64,000 nucleotides of DNA from Antarctobacter albus (GTDB lineage: Bacteria; Pseudomonadota; Alphaproteobacteria; Rhodobacterales; Rhodobacteraceae), in NCBI RefSeq assembly GCF_900101505.1, contig NZ_FMZI01000017.1:1-64000 (forward strand), in the 5' to 3' direction. The notes below the pieces were generated by a model. That model was not told the DNA's origin. It worked only from the letters and a program-made list of their open reading frames with translations, and did no database searches. The translations under genes and the position numbers were made by a program. This document shows positions 17,606 to 25,039 of this stretch, one piece after another; position 1 is the first letter of the stretch, and each line of letters opens with the position of its first letter.

Positions 17606-18384
17606 TGAACATGCATGCAGATTTTTCGCCGGTCGAAACCCAGGAACCGGCCATCCTGATCGATCAGGTCAACAAGCAGTTCGGCGCCGTCACGGCCATC
17701 GAGAACCTGTCCTTTCACGTCAACCGCGGCGAGATCGTCTCGTTCCTGGGGCGCACTGGGGCGGGCAAGAGCACCGCGCTGAACCTGATCATGGGCAACA
17801 TGAGCCCGACCAGCGGGCGCGTGCGGGTGATGGGCATGGATCCCAACAAGGATTTCCGCAAGCTGCGGCGCACGATCTCGGTCGGGTTCCAAACCGACCG
17901 GCTGCTGCCCTGGCGCACCGCGATCGAGAACGTGGAACTGGGCCTGCAGATCCTGCACTACCACAAGGCGGAAATCCGGGAAAAGGCCCGGGAATGGCTG
18001 GCGCGCGTCAATCTGGCGGATGCCGCGGATCTCTATCCGCATGAACTGTCGGGCGGCATGCGCCAGCGGGTCAGCCTGGCCCGGGCGCTGGCCATCGACC
18101 CGGAAATCCTGCTGCTGGACGAATGTTTCAGCCAGCTGGACCACGTCACATCGCAGACCCTGCGCTCGGATGTCAGCGCGGTGATCCGTGAATACCGCAA
18201 GACCTGCCTGTTCATCACGCACCGCATCGACGACGCCATCGAGATGGCGGACCGCATTCTTGTCTTGGGGGCGCCCGCGCGCCTTCTGCTGGAGGTCAGC
18301 CCGACGCCGGAGGACCGGACGGATCGCGACAAGTTCCAGCTGTTGCACGACAAGATCGCCGACGCGCTCGGCGTGGATTCCTGA
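17605..18384 (+). CDS. ABC transporter ATP-binding protein (SsuB/TauB family)
   Basis: A 259-residue ABC ATPase. Walker A 'LGRTGAGKSTALN' (~49-61), Q-loop 'FQTDRLLPWRTAIENV', signature 'LSGGMRQRVSLARAL' and Walker B 'LLLDECFSQLDHV'. The usual DEPFxxLD Walker B is slightly altered to DECFSQLD, but the catalytic E is kept. ATG 17605 overlaps the permease stop; ATGs at 17605 and 17611 are both possible starts. It powers the importer with the previous two genes. Confidence 0.9.
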   Translation: MNMHADFSPVETQEPAILIDQVNKQFGAVTAIENLSFHVNRGEIVSFLGRTGAGKSTALNLIMGNMSPTSGRVRVMGMDPNKDFRKLRRTISVGFQTDRLLPWRTAIENVELGLQILHYHKAEIREKAREWLARVNLADAADLYPHELSGGMRQRVSLARALAIDPEILLLDECFSQLDHVTSQTLRSDVSAVIREYRKTCLFITHRIDDAIEMADRILVLGAPARLLLEVSPTPEDRTDRDKFQLLHDKIADALGVDS

Positions 18385-18408
18385 CACGGACCCGAGGAGG
18401 AGACCGAC

Positions 18409-19770
18409 ATGTTGACCGCAGAGAAAAACGCCATCCTGACCGAAACCGGCCCCGACCGCCCGATGGGCCAGCTGTTCCGCTTTTTCTGGCAGCCCGCCTT
18501 ACTGTCGCGCGAATTGCCCGAACCGGATTGCCCGCCGCGGCGGGTCAAGATCCTGGACACCGACATGGTCGCGATCCGCGATAGCGACGGGCGTGCCCAG
18601 TTGATCACCCCGACCTGCCCGCACCGCGGCGCCAACCTGTTCTTCGGGCGCGTGGAAGAAGGCGGCATTCGCTGCGCCTACCACGGCTGGAAATTCGATG
18701 TCGATGGCAACTGCCTTGATATTCCCACACTGCCCGATAACGGCCAGCGCGAGAAGATGTGCAAGAAGATCAAGCTGAAGACCTATCCGACACGCGAAGC
18801 CGGCGGGCTGGTCTGGGTCTATCTCGGACCCGAGGAACTGATGCCCGAGATGCCCCAGTTCGACTTTCTCGACATGCCCGCTGACCAGGTCTACGTCTCG
18901 AAGAAATACCAATTTTCCAACTGGGCGCAGGCCTGCGAAGGCGCGCTGGACACCGCGCATTTCTCGTTCCTGCACATGCCGCTGGTCGGCGGCAAGATCA
19001 ATTTCGGCAAAGATGCTTTCGTGGCCGAATCCTCGGCCGACGAACGGCGCATCGGCTGGATCCGAAACGACGGAGCGCCGCGCTTCTCGATCACCAAGCA
19101 CGAGGCCGGGCTGGTCATCGGAGGGGCTCGCTACGCCGATGAGGGCGACACCTACTGGCGCATCAGCCAGTTCCTGATGCCCAACCACGGGCTCGCCCCA
19201 AACGCGTTTCCGGGCGAAAACATGCACGGTCAGTGCTGGGTACCAATCGATGACGAAACCTGCTGGATCTTCAACTACACTTGGAACCCGGACCGGAAGC
19301 TGGGCGAGGACGAGGTGGAGCGGTTCCGGAACGGCGCGTCGATCCACGCGGCGACGGACGAGAACTATGTACCGCTCCGCAACATCACTAATGATTTCCT
19401 GATCGACCGCGAGGATCAGAAAACCCGGACCTATACCGGCATCAAGGGCGTGTCGGAACAGGATGCTGCCATCCAGGAAAGCATGGGGCCGATCGTCGAC
19501 CGGACCAAGGAGCATCTCAACTCCTCCGACCTGGGGGTGGTGCAGTTCCGCCGCTACATCCTCGACGCGGCCAAGGCGCTCGACAACGAAGGGCTACTGC
19601 CCACCGCCCATTCGCATCCGCAAAACTACCGCCTGCGGTCAGGCAGCCATGTCTGCAGCGACACCATCCCCTTCGACGACGTGATGGTGGAACGGTTCGG
19701 CCATAAGCTCGGTCTTGCCCCCGCCGCAGCACAGGACCAGGCAAAGGCGGCCGAGGTTGGTGCAGAATGA
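18409..19770 (+). CDS. Rieske non-heme iron oxygenase, large subunit
   Basis: A 453-residue oxygenase component of an aromatic ring-hydroxylating or demethylating system. The Rieske [2Fe-2S] ligands are 'CPHRG' and 'CAYHGW' (about residues 68-92). The catalytic iron site has the 'LDTAHFSFLH' D-x2-H-x4-H pattern near residues 181-190. The size and the lone alpha subunit fit the phthalate 4,5-dioxygenase/vanillate O-demethylase (VanA) branch, which uses a VanB-type reductase like the one encoded at 20994. GAGGAGGAG lies 10 bases upstream of the ATG. Substrate unknown; no ring-cleavage dioxygenase is encoded nearby. Confidence 0.9.
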   Translation: MLTAEKNAILTETGPDRPMGQLFRFFWQPALLSRELPEPDCPPRRVKILDTDMVAIRDSDGRAQLITPTCPHRGANLFFGRVEEGGIRCAYHGWKFDVDGNCLDIPTLPDNGQREKMCKKIKLKTYPTREAGGLVWVYLGPEELMPEMPQFDFLDMPADQVYVSKKYQFSNWAQACEGALDTAHFSFLHMPLVGGKINFGKDAFVAESSADERRIGWIRNDGAPRFSITKHEAGLVIGGARYADEGDTYWRISQFLMPNHGLAPNAFPGENMHGQCWVPIDDETCWIFNYTWNPDRKLGEDEVERFRNGASIHAATDENYVPLRNITNDFLIDREDQKTRTYTGIKGVSEQDAAIQESMGPIVDRTKEHLNSSDLGVVQFRRYILDAAKALDNEGLLPTAHSHPQNYRLRSGSHVCSDTIPFDDVMVERFGHKLGLAPAAAQDQAKAAEVGAE

Positions 19771-20567
19771 CCGGACCTGTCAGCACAGTCCCGAATGATA
19801 GCAGCTTCCGGCGGCGACTAGCCGCCGGAGAGCCGGTGCTGGGGGTCTTCAACTGCCTCCCGGCTTTCCAAGTGTCCGAGATCCTCAGCCATTCGTCTAT
19901 GGACTACATCGTCATAGAGGCAGAGCATGGCGCGACCGCCCTGCCCGCGATGCATGCGCAGGTGGCCGCCATCGCCGAGCGCAAGCCGGTCGTCGTCCGG
20001 GTCGCCTCGGACGAACCCGGAGTGATCAAGCCGATCCTCGATCTGGGCGTGACCGGGATCATGGTTCCCGACGTACGCAGTGCGGACGCCGCCCGCGACA
20101 TCGTGCGCCAGACCCGTTTCGCCCCCGAGGGCACGCGTGGGATCGGTGGCAGCATCCGGGCGTCGCGCTATGGCATGGACAAGGGCTATTTCCGCGACGG
20201 TCCCGCCGAGCCGATCACCGTGATCCTCCAGATCGAAAGCCGCGAAGGCCTCGACAACATCGCCGAGATCGCCGCGGTTGATGGTGTCGATGCAGTTTTC
20301 TTCGGGCCGATGGATCTTTCGGCCCAGCTTGGCCACCGCGGCCGACCCGATGCGCCCGAAGTGGCACAGGCCATGGACGTGGCAATCCGACAGCTCGCCG
20401 GGACGGCGTGTGTCGCCGGCTGCCTCTGCCCGCCCGCCAAGGTCGGACATTGGCGCGACAGGGGCATAAGCCTGTTTCTGCTGGGCTCCGACATCGGCGC
20501 CCTGACCGCCTCGGTCGAGGCCATGGCCAGCAGTGTGACACGACCGGACAAGGAGGACGCGGCATGA
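19767..20567 (+). CDS. HpcH/HpaI aldolase/citrate lyase family protein
   Basis: A 266-residue class II, metal-dependent pyruvate aldolase of the HpcH/HpaI family. Seen are 'VIEAEHG' (metal/substrate region) near residues 51-57, 'PILDLGVTGIMVPDVRSA' and 'GSIRASRYGM'. Such enzymes cleave 4-hydroxy-2-oxoacids to pyruvate and an aldehyde late in aromatic degradation. The start overlaps the Rieske stop by 4 bp and the stop overlaps the next start, so it is co-translated. Its pyruvate or oxoacid product could feed the E1 enzyme at the head of the cluster, which is inference. Confidence 0.88.
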   Translation: MTGPVSTVPNDSSFRRRLAAGEPVLGVFNCLPAFQVSEILSHSSMDYIVIEAEHGATALPAMHAQVAAIAERKPVVVRVASDEPGVIKPILDLGVTGIMVPDVRSADAARDIVRQTRFAPEGTRGIGGSIRASRYGMDKGYFRDGPAEPITVILQIESREGLDNIAEIAAVDGVDAVFFGPMDLSAQLGHRGRPDAPEVAQAMDVAIRQLAGTACVAGCLCPPAKVGHWRDRGISLFLLGSDIGALTASVEAMASSVTRPDKEDAA

Positions 20568-20983
20568 CGCAGGCGATGCAACTCGAAGCTCAGAAACTGT
20601 TGACCGAAGTTTACCAGGCCATCGACGAAGGCCGGTATTCCGACGCGGCAAAGCGATTTGCCGCGTCCGGCGAATGGCACCGCAAGGGCGAGGTCCTGGT
20701 GGGGCCGAAGCAGGTCGAGACCGCCTACGAGGGCCGCAGCCCGACCCTGCGCACCCGCCATATCCTCAGCAACATCCTAATCGACGAGACTCTGGACGGG
20801 GCGCGTTTCAACCTGTGCATCACGCTCTACGCGGGACAGTCGGAAACGGACGAGGTGCCGACGGTTCCTGGACCGGCGATGGTCCTGACCTCGCACGGTC
20901 AATTGACCCGCAGCGGCGGGCTTCTGAAGATCGCGCAAAAACACACTGTCCGGCAATTCGTCGTACAATCAGCCGGCGCATAA
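20564..20983 (+). CDS. Small NTF2/SnoaL-like protein
   Basis: A 139-residue cytoplasmic protein. Opening helix 'AQKLLTEVYQAIDEGRYSDA' followed by 'FAASGEWHRKGEVLVG' and beta-strand rich remainder fit a cone-shaped NTF2-like/SnoaL fold, also used by small (beta) subunits of ring-hydroxylating dioxygenases. ATG 20564 overlaps the aldolase stop (ATGA) and follows AAGGAGG. It may be an accessory subunit or an isomerase/dehydratase of the pathway. Family call is by sequence pattern only. Confidence 0.7.
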   Translation: MTQAMQLEAQKLLTEVYQAIDEGRYSDAAKRFAASGEWHRKGEVLVGPKQVETAYEGRSPTLRTRHILSNILIDETLDGARFNLCITLYAGQSETDEVPTVPGPAMVLTSHGQLTRSGGLLKIAQKHTVRQFVVQSAGA

Positions 20984-20993
20984 GGGGCAATTC

Positions 20994-21956
20994 ATGAAGG
21001 GAACTCTGGATGTTCTGGTCGAAGCGATCGACCGAGAAACCCCCGAAATCATCAGCATCACCCTAGCCCCGGCCAATGGCGGTGCCCTGCCACCGTTCGA
21101 TTGCGGATCACATATCGATCTGCACCTTTCCAACGGGTTGATCCGTCAATATTCGCTCTGGGGCTCCCCCGAAGACGGGGATCGCTACAGGATTGCGGTG
21201 AAGAAAGAGGCAAACTCCCGCGGCGGGTCACGCCATGTGCATGAAGCCCTGTCCGTGGGCGACATCCTGCCGATATCGTATCCGCGCAACAATTTCCCCA
21301 TGACACCCGGGCCCGAGCGGGTCGTCCTGCTGGCCGGCGGTGTCGGGATTACCCCGATCCTGCCGATGGCCGAAGAGCTGGAGCGCAATGACACAGACTA
21401 CGAGCTGCACTATTTCACCCGCTCCCCCGAGTTGACGGCCTTTGCTGATCACATTGCAAGTTCGCCGATCGCCGGAAGGACTTCGCATCACTTCGGCCTG
21501 GCCCCTCAAGAGGTTCAGCGCGAAATGGCGCGGATCCTTGCGCCCTATCGCCCGGGATCGCATCTTTACCTGTGCGGGCCGGGCCCGTTCATCGAGATGG
21601 TCGTGGCGGAGGCGGGCAGGAACTGGCCAAGGGATGCTGTGCATCTTGAATACTTCAGCGCCGCGCCGCCCGCGTCGACAGGCGGGCAAGAGGGCTTCGA
21701 GGTGTATCTCGCAAAGGCTGGCCAGAGCTTTGATGTGCCAGCCGACATGAGCATCGCCGAGGTCCTGCTGGAGAATGGTATCGGCATTGAACTGTCCTGC
21801 GAACAGGGCATCTGCGGGACCTGTCTCACGCGCGTTGTAGACGGTATACCTGACCATCAGGACATGTTCCTTTCGGAAGAGGAACATGCACAAAACGATC
21901 AGATGACGCTCTGCGTCTCGCGTTGCAAGGGAAACAGGCTGGTGCTGGACATATGA
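20994..21956 (+). CDS. Oxygenase reductase component, VanB/PDR type
   Basis: A 320-residue iron-sulfur flavoprotein that passes electrons from NAD(P)H to the Rieske oxygenase. N-terminal flavin domain with 'QYSLWGSPEDGDRYRIAVK' (RxYS-type FMN site is 'RQYSL'), nucleotide domain 'LLAGGVGITPILPMAEEL', and a C-terminal plant-type [2Fe-2S] ferredoxin with 'CEQGICGTC' and a further Cys in 'TLCVSRC'. This order (flavin, NAD, ferredoxin) defines the phthalate dioxygenase reductase/VanB class. Ten bases after the NTF2-like gene; overlaps the IclR start by 4 bp. Confidence 0.9.
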   Translation: MKGTLDVLVEAIDRETPEIISITLAPANGGALPPFDCGSHIDLHLSNGLIRQYSLWGSPEDGDRYRIAVKKEANSRGGSRHVHEALSVGDILPISYPRNNFPMTPGPERVVLLAGGVGITPILPMAEELERNDTDYELHYFTRSPELTAFADHIASSPIAGRTSHHFGLAPQEVQREMARILAPYRPGSHLYLCGPGPFIEMVVAEAGRNWPRDAVHLEYFSAAPPASTGGQEGFEVYLAKAGQSFDVPADMSIAEVLLENGIGIELSCEQGICGTCLTRVVDGIPDHQDMFLSEEEHAQNDQMTLCVSRCKGNRLVLDI

Positions 21957-22765
21957 ACAACGATATCAGCGAAGATACCGACGAACCGCTCGTGGGGATG
22001 CCAGCCAAGGACGGCAAGGATCAGCCCGCCGCGGTCAAGCCTCGGGTGCAATCCGTGGCGAGGGCCGCAAAGATCCTGTTTTGCGTCGCGGAAAGCGAAG
22101 CCGGGATGAGCGCGGCGGAAATCCGCGAAGCCACGGGCCTGCCGACCCAGGCGACCTATCACCTGTTGCAGACATTGCAGGCGATTTCCCTGCTGCGCCG
22201 AGGCAGCGACAATAGCTACGTTCTGGGGTTGCGCGTCGGTGACCTGATCGACGGGTTCCGCAATCATTTCTCCTGCCCGGACGAATTGCGCGGGATCGTC
22301 AAACGGGTGGCGGACAAGACCGGCGAAACCAGCTATGCCTCCGGTTGGTATGACGGTGACCTTGTCTCCCTGTCGGTCGAGACCGGTACCAATCCCATTC
22401 ACGCCTCCACCGGACAGAAGCACCTGGGCGGTTTCACGCACGCCAGGGCGTCGGGCAAGCTGTTGCTTGCTCTCTCGGACAAAGCAGCGCAGGACGCCTT
22501 TTTCAGGAGCAGCGACCTGAAGCCCTTGACCGAGAACACGCTCACGACCCAAGAGCAACTGCTCGCCGATTTCGATGAAATTCGGCAGGTGGGGTATGCC
22601 CTTGATCGCGAGGAATACGCACTGGGGCTGACGTGCCTGGCCGTGCCGATCCGCCTTGCCGGAGACACCTATGCGCTTTGCGTTTCCGGCCCGACGGCCC
22701 GCATGACAAGGGATTTTAAGAAAATTCTGCAGATCGTCGACAATGAGGTCTCCCAGTATCGGTAG
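21953..22765 (+). CDS. IclR-family transcriptional regulator
   Basis: A 270-residue repressor/activator. After a ~30-residue polar leader, the winged HTH runs at ~34-95: 'VQSVARAAKILFCVAES', 'SAAEIREATGLPTQATYHLL', 'QAISLLRRGSDNSYVLGL'. The rest is the IclR effector domain, including 'GETSYASGWYDGDLVSLS' and 'HLGGFTHARASGKLLLA'. ATG 21953 overlaps the reductase stop (ATGA); an upstream start would lie inside the reductase. Last gene of the catabolic cluster and its most likely regulator; candidate target is the inverted repeat at 12878-12894. Confidence 0.9.
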   Translation: MNNDISEDTDEPLVGMPAKDGKDQPAAVKPRVQSVARAAKILFCVAESEAGMSAAEIREATGLPTQATYHLLQTLQAISLLRRGSDNSYVLGLRVGDLIDGFRNHFSCPDELRGIVKRVADKTGETSYASGWYDGDLVSLSVETGTNPIHASTGQKHLGGFTHARASGKLLLALSDKAAQDAFFRSSDLKPLTENTLTTQEQLLADFDEIRQVGYALDREEYALGLTCLAVPIRLAGDTYALCVSGPTARMTRDFKKILQIVDNEVSQYR

Positions 22766-22905
22766 GTGGCCTTGAGTGTTTGATTTCAGCAACCACCGGA
22801 CAGATTAGGGGGGGTGAACGGCGCTAGGGATCGCCAACTTATCCAGCACTGAGCGCAAAAGACCTGTCCGGGTTCAATCACACGGTCATTTCGAGGACAT
22901 GGCCT

Positions 22906-23628
22906 GTGAACCGGCGCTTTGAGCATCTCGTGGCAGAGCTGAACCATGTCGTGCGTGGCAAGCGTTCCGAGCAGATCCTTGAAGGCTTCGATGGCATCCT
23001 GCAGTTGGACGGCTCCGGCTACGACCGGCTGGCGCGCCCTTCCCGCAATGGTGGCGCGCCGATCACGGTCGCGCATTGTTGGGGACACGCCGGGCACAAG
23101 CTCAAGGAGGTCTTCGACCGCGACGGTTCCGAGATCGCGGCAGAAGGCCTGCGCTGGATCTCCGAACTCTACCGCATCGAGACCGATATCCGAGGCATGG
23201 GTCCCGGTCAGCGCCTGTCTGCCCGCCTGGCCCACAGCGCACCTCTCGTCGCGGAGTTCGGCGACTGGCTGCAATCGCAACGCCTGCGGGTCTCTGCCAA
23301 GTCGCGCCTTGGCCGGAATCTGACCTACATCCATTGCCAGTGGGGCGGCCTGCAGACCTTCCTCCACGACGGCCGCGTCGAGATCGCCCCCAACGCAGTC
23401 GAGAACATGATCCGCCCCATCGCGCTGATCCGAACGAAAGCACTCTCCGCCGGACACGACAATGGCGGTCGAACCTTGGCTCGCATCGCTTCCTTGAGCG
23501 CAACCGTGAAAATCAACTGATGCGAACCCTTCGCCTATCTGAAAGCGCCCCACGAAGCCATTGCCGCCGGTCATCCCGCCTGCAGAATTGACGCGCTACT
23601 TTCCTGCAACTTCACCCCGTCAAGCTGA
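22906..23628 (+). pseudogene. tnpC: IS66-family transposase (tnpC) remnant with internal deletion
   Basis: A broken IS66 transposase. The first ~22 residues ('RRFEHLVAELNHVVRGKRSE') match the coiled N-terminal part of TnpC. They run straight into 'GFDGILQLDGSGYDRL', which belongs more than 200 residues further on, so the middle of the gene has been deleted in frame. The C-terminal half is recognisable ('ITVAHCWGHAGHKLKEVFD', 'DGRVEIAPNAVENMIRPIAL'). It is then cut by an in-frame TGA at 23518-23520, after which the normal tail ('EPFAYLKAPHEAIAAGHP', 'CNFTPSS') continues to a natural stop at 23626-23628. Non-functional. Confidence 0.85.
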
Positions 23629-23713
23629 ACACGTGTGAGGCAGAGACACCGCCATCACGTCTCCCCTGCCCTCTCCACCCAAATGTTCGCCGCAAAAACC
23701 ACAAGGGGCGCAC

Positions 23714-23772
23714 ATGCTGACAGGCACCATCCGCAACCAGGTTGATCAGATCTGGAACGCCTTCTGGTCCGT
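23714..23772 (+). pseudogene. 5' scrap of a type I restriction-modification methylase gene (hsdM)
   Basis: ATG 23714 with AAGGGG upstream opens 'MLTGTIRNQVDQIWNAFWS', which closely matches the conserved N-terminus of type I RM M subunits (LTG-ixxQVDxIWxAFWSGG). The reading loses this similarity at about 23772, exactly where IS3-type transposase sequence begins. The remaining ~480 codons and any hsdS/hsdR are missing, so an insertion-sequence event has deleted the system. The call rests on ~19 residues. Confidence 0.6.
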
Positions 23773-23775
23773 CGA

Positions 23776-23988
23776 GGTTTCCAAATCGCTATGCTCAACG
23801 GCGAGATCTTTTACAGCCCGCGAGAGGCGCAAATCCTGATCGAACAATGGAGGAAACAATACAACACCGAGCGACCTCACAGCGTTCTGGGCTAGCGCCC
23901 GCCGGTCCCGGACATGATTTCCCCCAATGCACCAAAGGCCGACCATAAATTGACACTCGACGCGGACCAACCAAGTGAGGCCAGTCTA
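23776..23988 (+). pseudogene. IS3-family (IS407-like) orfB 3' fragment and element end
   Basis: From ~23776 the frame of ATG 23791 reads 'LNGEIFYSPREAQILIEQW' and 'KQYNTERPHSVLG', the C-terminal end of an IS3-family OrfB integrase. A TAG at 23893-23895 replaces the tyrosine of the usual LGYRPP, then 'RPPVPDMISP' follows. The bases to ~23988 (CGGACCAACCAAGTGAGGCC) resemble the terminal repeat of IS407-type elements. Only ~70 residues of the integrase remain. Confidence 0.65.
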
Positions 23989-24051
23989 TCCGAAATTGCG
24001 CCCTCGCCGAGATGTTCAACCATAAAATGCACTTTGGGGTGCCCCTAGATT

Positions 24052-24728
24052 TGTAGACGCTTTGCCCCCTTACTTTGAGCCGAGGAGGCGACCATGGGGA
24101 CAAGCAACTACAGCGACGAGTTCAAGCGCGATGCGGTGCATCAGATAACCGTGCGCGGGTATCCTGTTCGGGAGGTGTCCCACCGTTTGGGCGTCAGCAC
24201 GTATTCTCTCTACAAGTGGCTGAAGCTGTTCGAGGAACCTGTTGCGAAGTCCGGCGTGGACCATGAGGCCGAGAACCGGCGCCTGAAGCGCGAACTGGCT
24301 CGGGTGACCGAGGAACGCGACATCCTAAAAAAGGCAACGGCGTACTTCGCGCGCGAGTCCCAATGAAGTACGCCTTCATCCGGGCGCATCGCGGGGAGTT
24401 CGGCGTCCGGGCCATGTGCCGGGTGCTACGGGTCCACTTCTCCGGCTTCTATGCACGGCTCAAGGAGCGACTGAGCCATCGCGCGCGGGAAGATGCGCGG
24501 CAGACCGAACTGATCAGGCAGGCCTGGGCAGAGAGTGGCAAGGTCTACGGCTATCGCAAGCTGACCGACGATCTGCGCGACCAGGGGGAACGGATCTCGG
24601 AGAACCGCGTGGCACGATTGGCGTCACTGGCTGAGATCGTCGCGCAGGTCGGCTACAAGCGTCGTCCCGGCCGATATGGCGGCAAGCCCGCGGTCGTTGC
24701 CGAGAACAGGCGAGCAACGGTTCGAGGG
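24052..24728 (+). mobile_element. IS3-family element, truncated at its 3' end
   Basis: The element starts near TGTAGACGCTTTG at 24052, has an intact orfA and a frameshift signal, and stops about one third of the way through orfB, where the IS66-like end GTAAGCGCCCGATAGC begins at ~24729. It therefore appears cut by the second IS66 insertion. Its own right end is absent from the window. Confidence 0.7.
24094..24366 (+). CDS. IS3-family transposase OrfA
   Basis: A 90-residue DNA-binding protein of an IS3-family element. It has a helix-turn-helix ('YPVREVSHRLGVSTYSLYKW') and a leucine-zipper-like tail ('ENRRLKRELARVTEERDIL'). The ribosome site is GAGGAGG, 7 bases upstream. At ~24328-24334 it contains the slippery heptamer A-AAA-AAG in the correct phase ('ILKKAT'), which in this family directs -1 frameshifting into orfB to make the OrfAB transposase. 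The stop overlaps the orfB start (ATGA). OrfA itself looks intact, but transposition is impossible without a full orfB. Confidence 0.88.
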   Translation: MGTSNYSDEFKRDAVHQITVRGYPVREVSHRLGVSTYSLYKWLKLFEEPVAKSGVDHEAENRRLKRELARVTEERDILKKATAYFARESQ

Positions 24729-24731
24729 TAA
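24363..24731 (+). pseudogene. IS3-family transposase OrfB, 3'-truncated
   Basis: The reading starts 'MKYAFIRAHRGEFGVRAMCR', then 'VLRVHFSGFYARLKERLSHR' and 'YGYRKLTDDLRDQGERIS', and 'VGYKRRPGRYGGKPAVVAEN'; these are the HTH_21 and linker regions of an IS3 OrfB. A full protein is ~270-290 residues with a DDE catalytic core. Here the frame runs out at 122 codons at the border of the IS66 element, so all catalytic residues are missing. It is in the -1 frame relative to orfA, as expected for the frameshift fusion. Confidence 0.88.
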
Positions 24732-24742
24732 GCGCCCGATAG

Positions 24743-25039
24743 CTACCGCAGTGGCTGGCCTTTGACGCGGGCGATGATGTCTGGCTCGCCGACGATGTCC
24801 TCAAGGAAGCGGTGCCATTCCTCAACAGAGACCCGGGCTGACAGGAGCATGTCGCGGAGTTCGTCGATGCCTTGGTCCGTCAGAGCGGTAAGGTATTCTT
24901 CGCGACCGGTCTGGACGCTGACAATGCTGCCGTAGGATAGGTTGTCGTCGGTGCTGACGATGGCCTCGAGAAGATCCGGGTCTTCTCCGAGCACGCTGGC
25001 GACATGACTGATCGCGCAGACATAGGTCGTGGCAGCCAT
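24743..25039 (-). CDS. Small accessory protein of the IS66 element, function unknown
   Basis: A 98-residue acidic protein with 'SHVASVLGEDPDLLEAIVS', 'TDDNLSYGSIVSVQTG' and 'EEYLTALTDQGIDELRDML'. Its start codon overlaps the tnpC stop, so it is translated as part of the IS66 transcript. Proteins of this kind are seen as a fourth ORF in some alphaproteobacterial IS66 elements, with no known role. No membrane segment or known motif. It appears intact. Confidence 0.6.
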   Translation of the reverse strand: MAATTYVCAISHVASVLGEDPDLLEAIVSTDDNLSYGSIVSVQTGREEYLTALTDQGIDELRDMLLSARVSVEEWHRFLEDIVGEPDIIARVKGQPLR

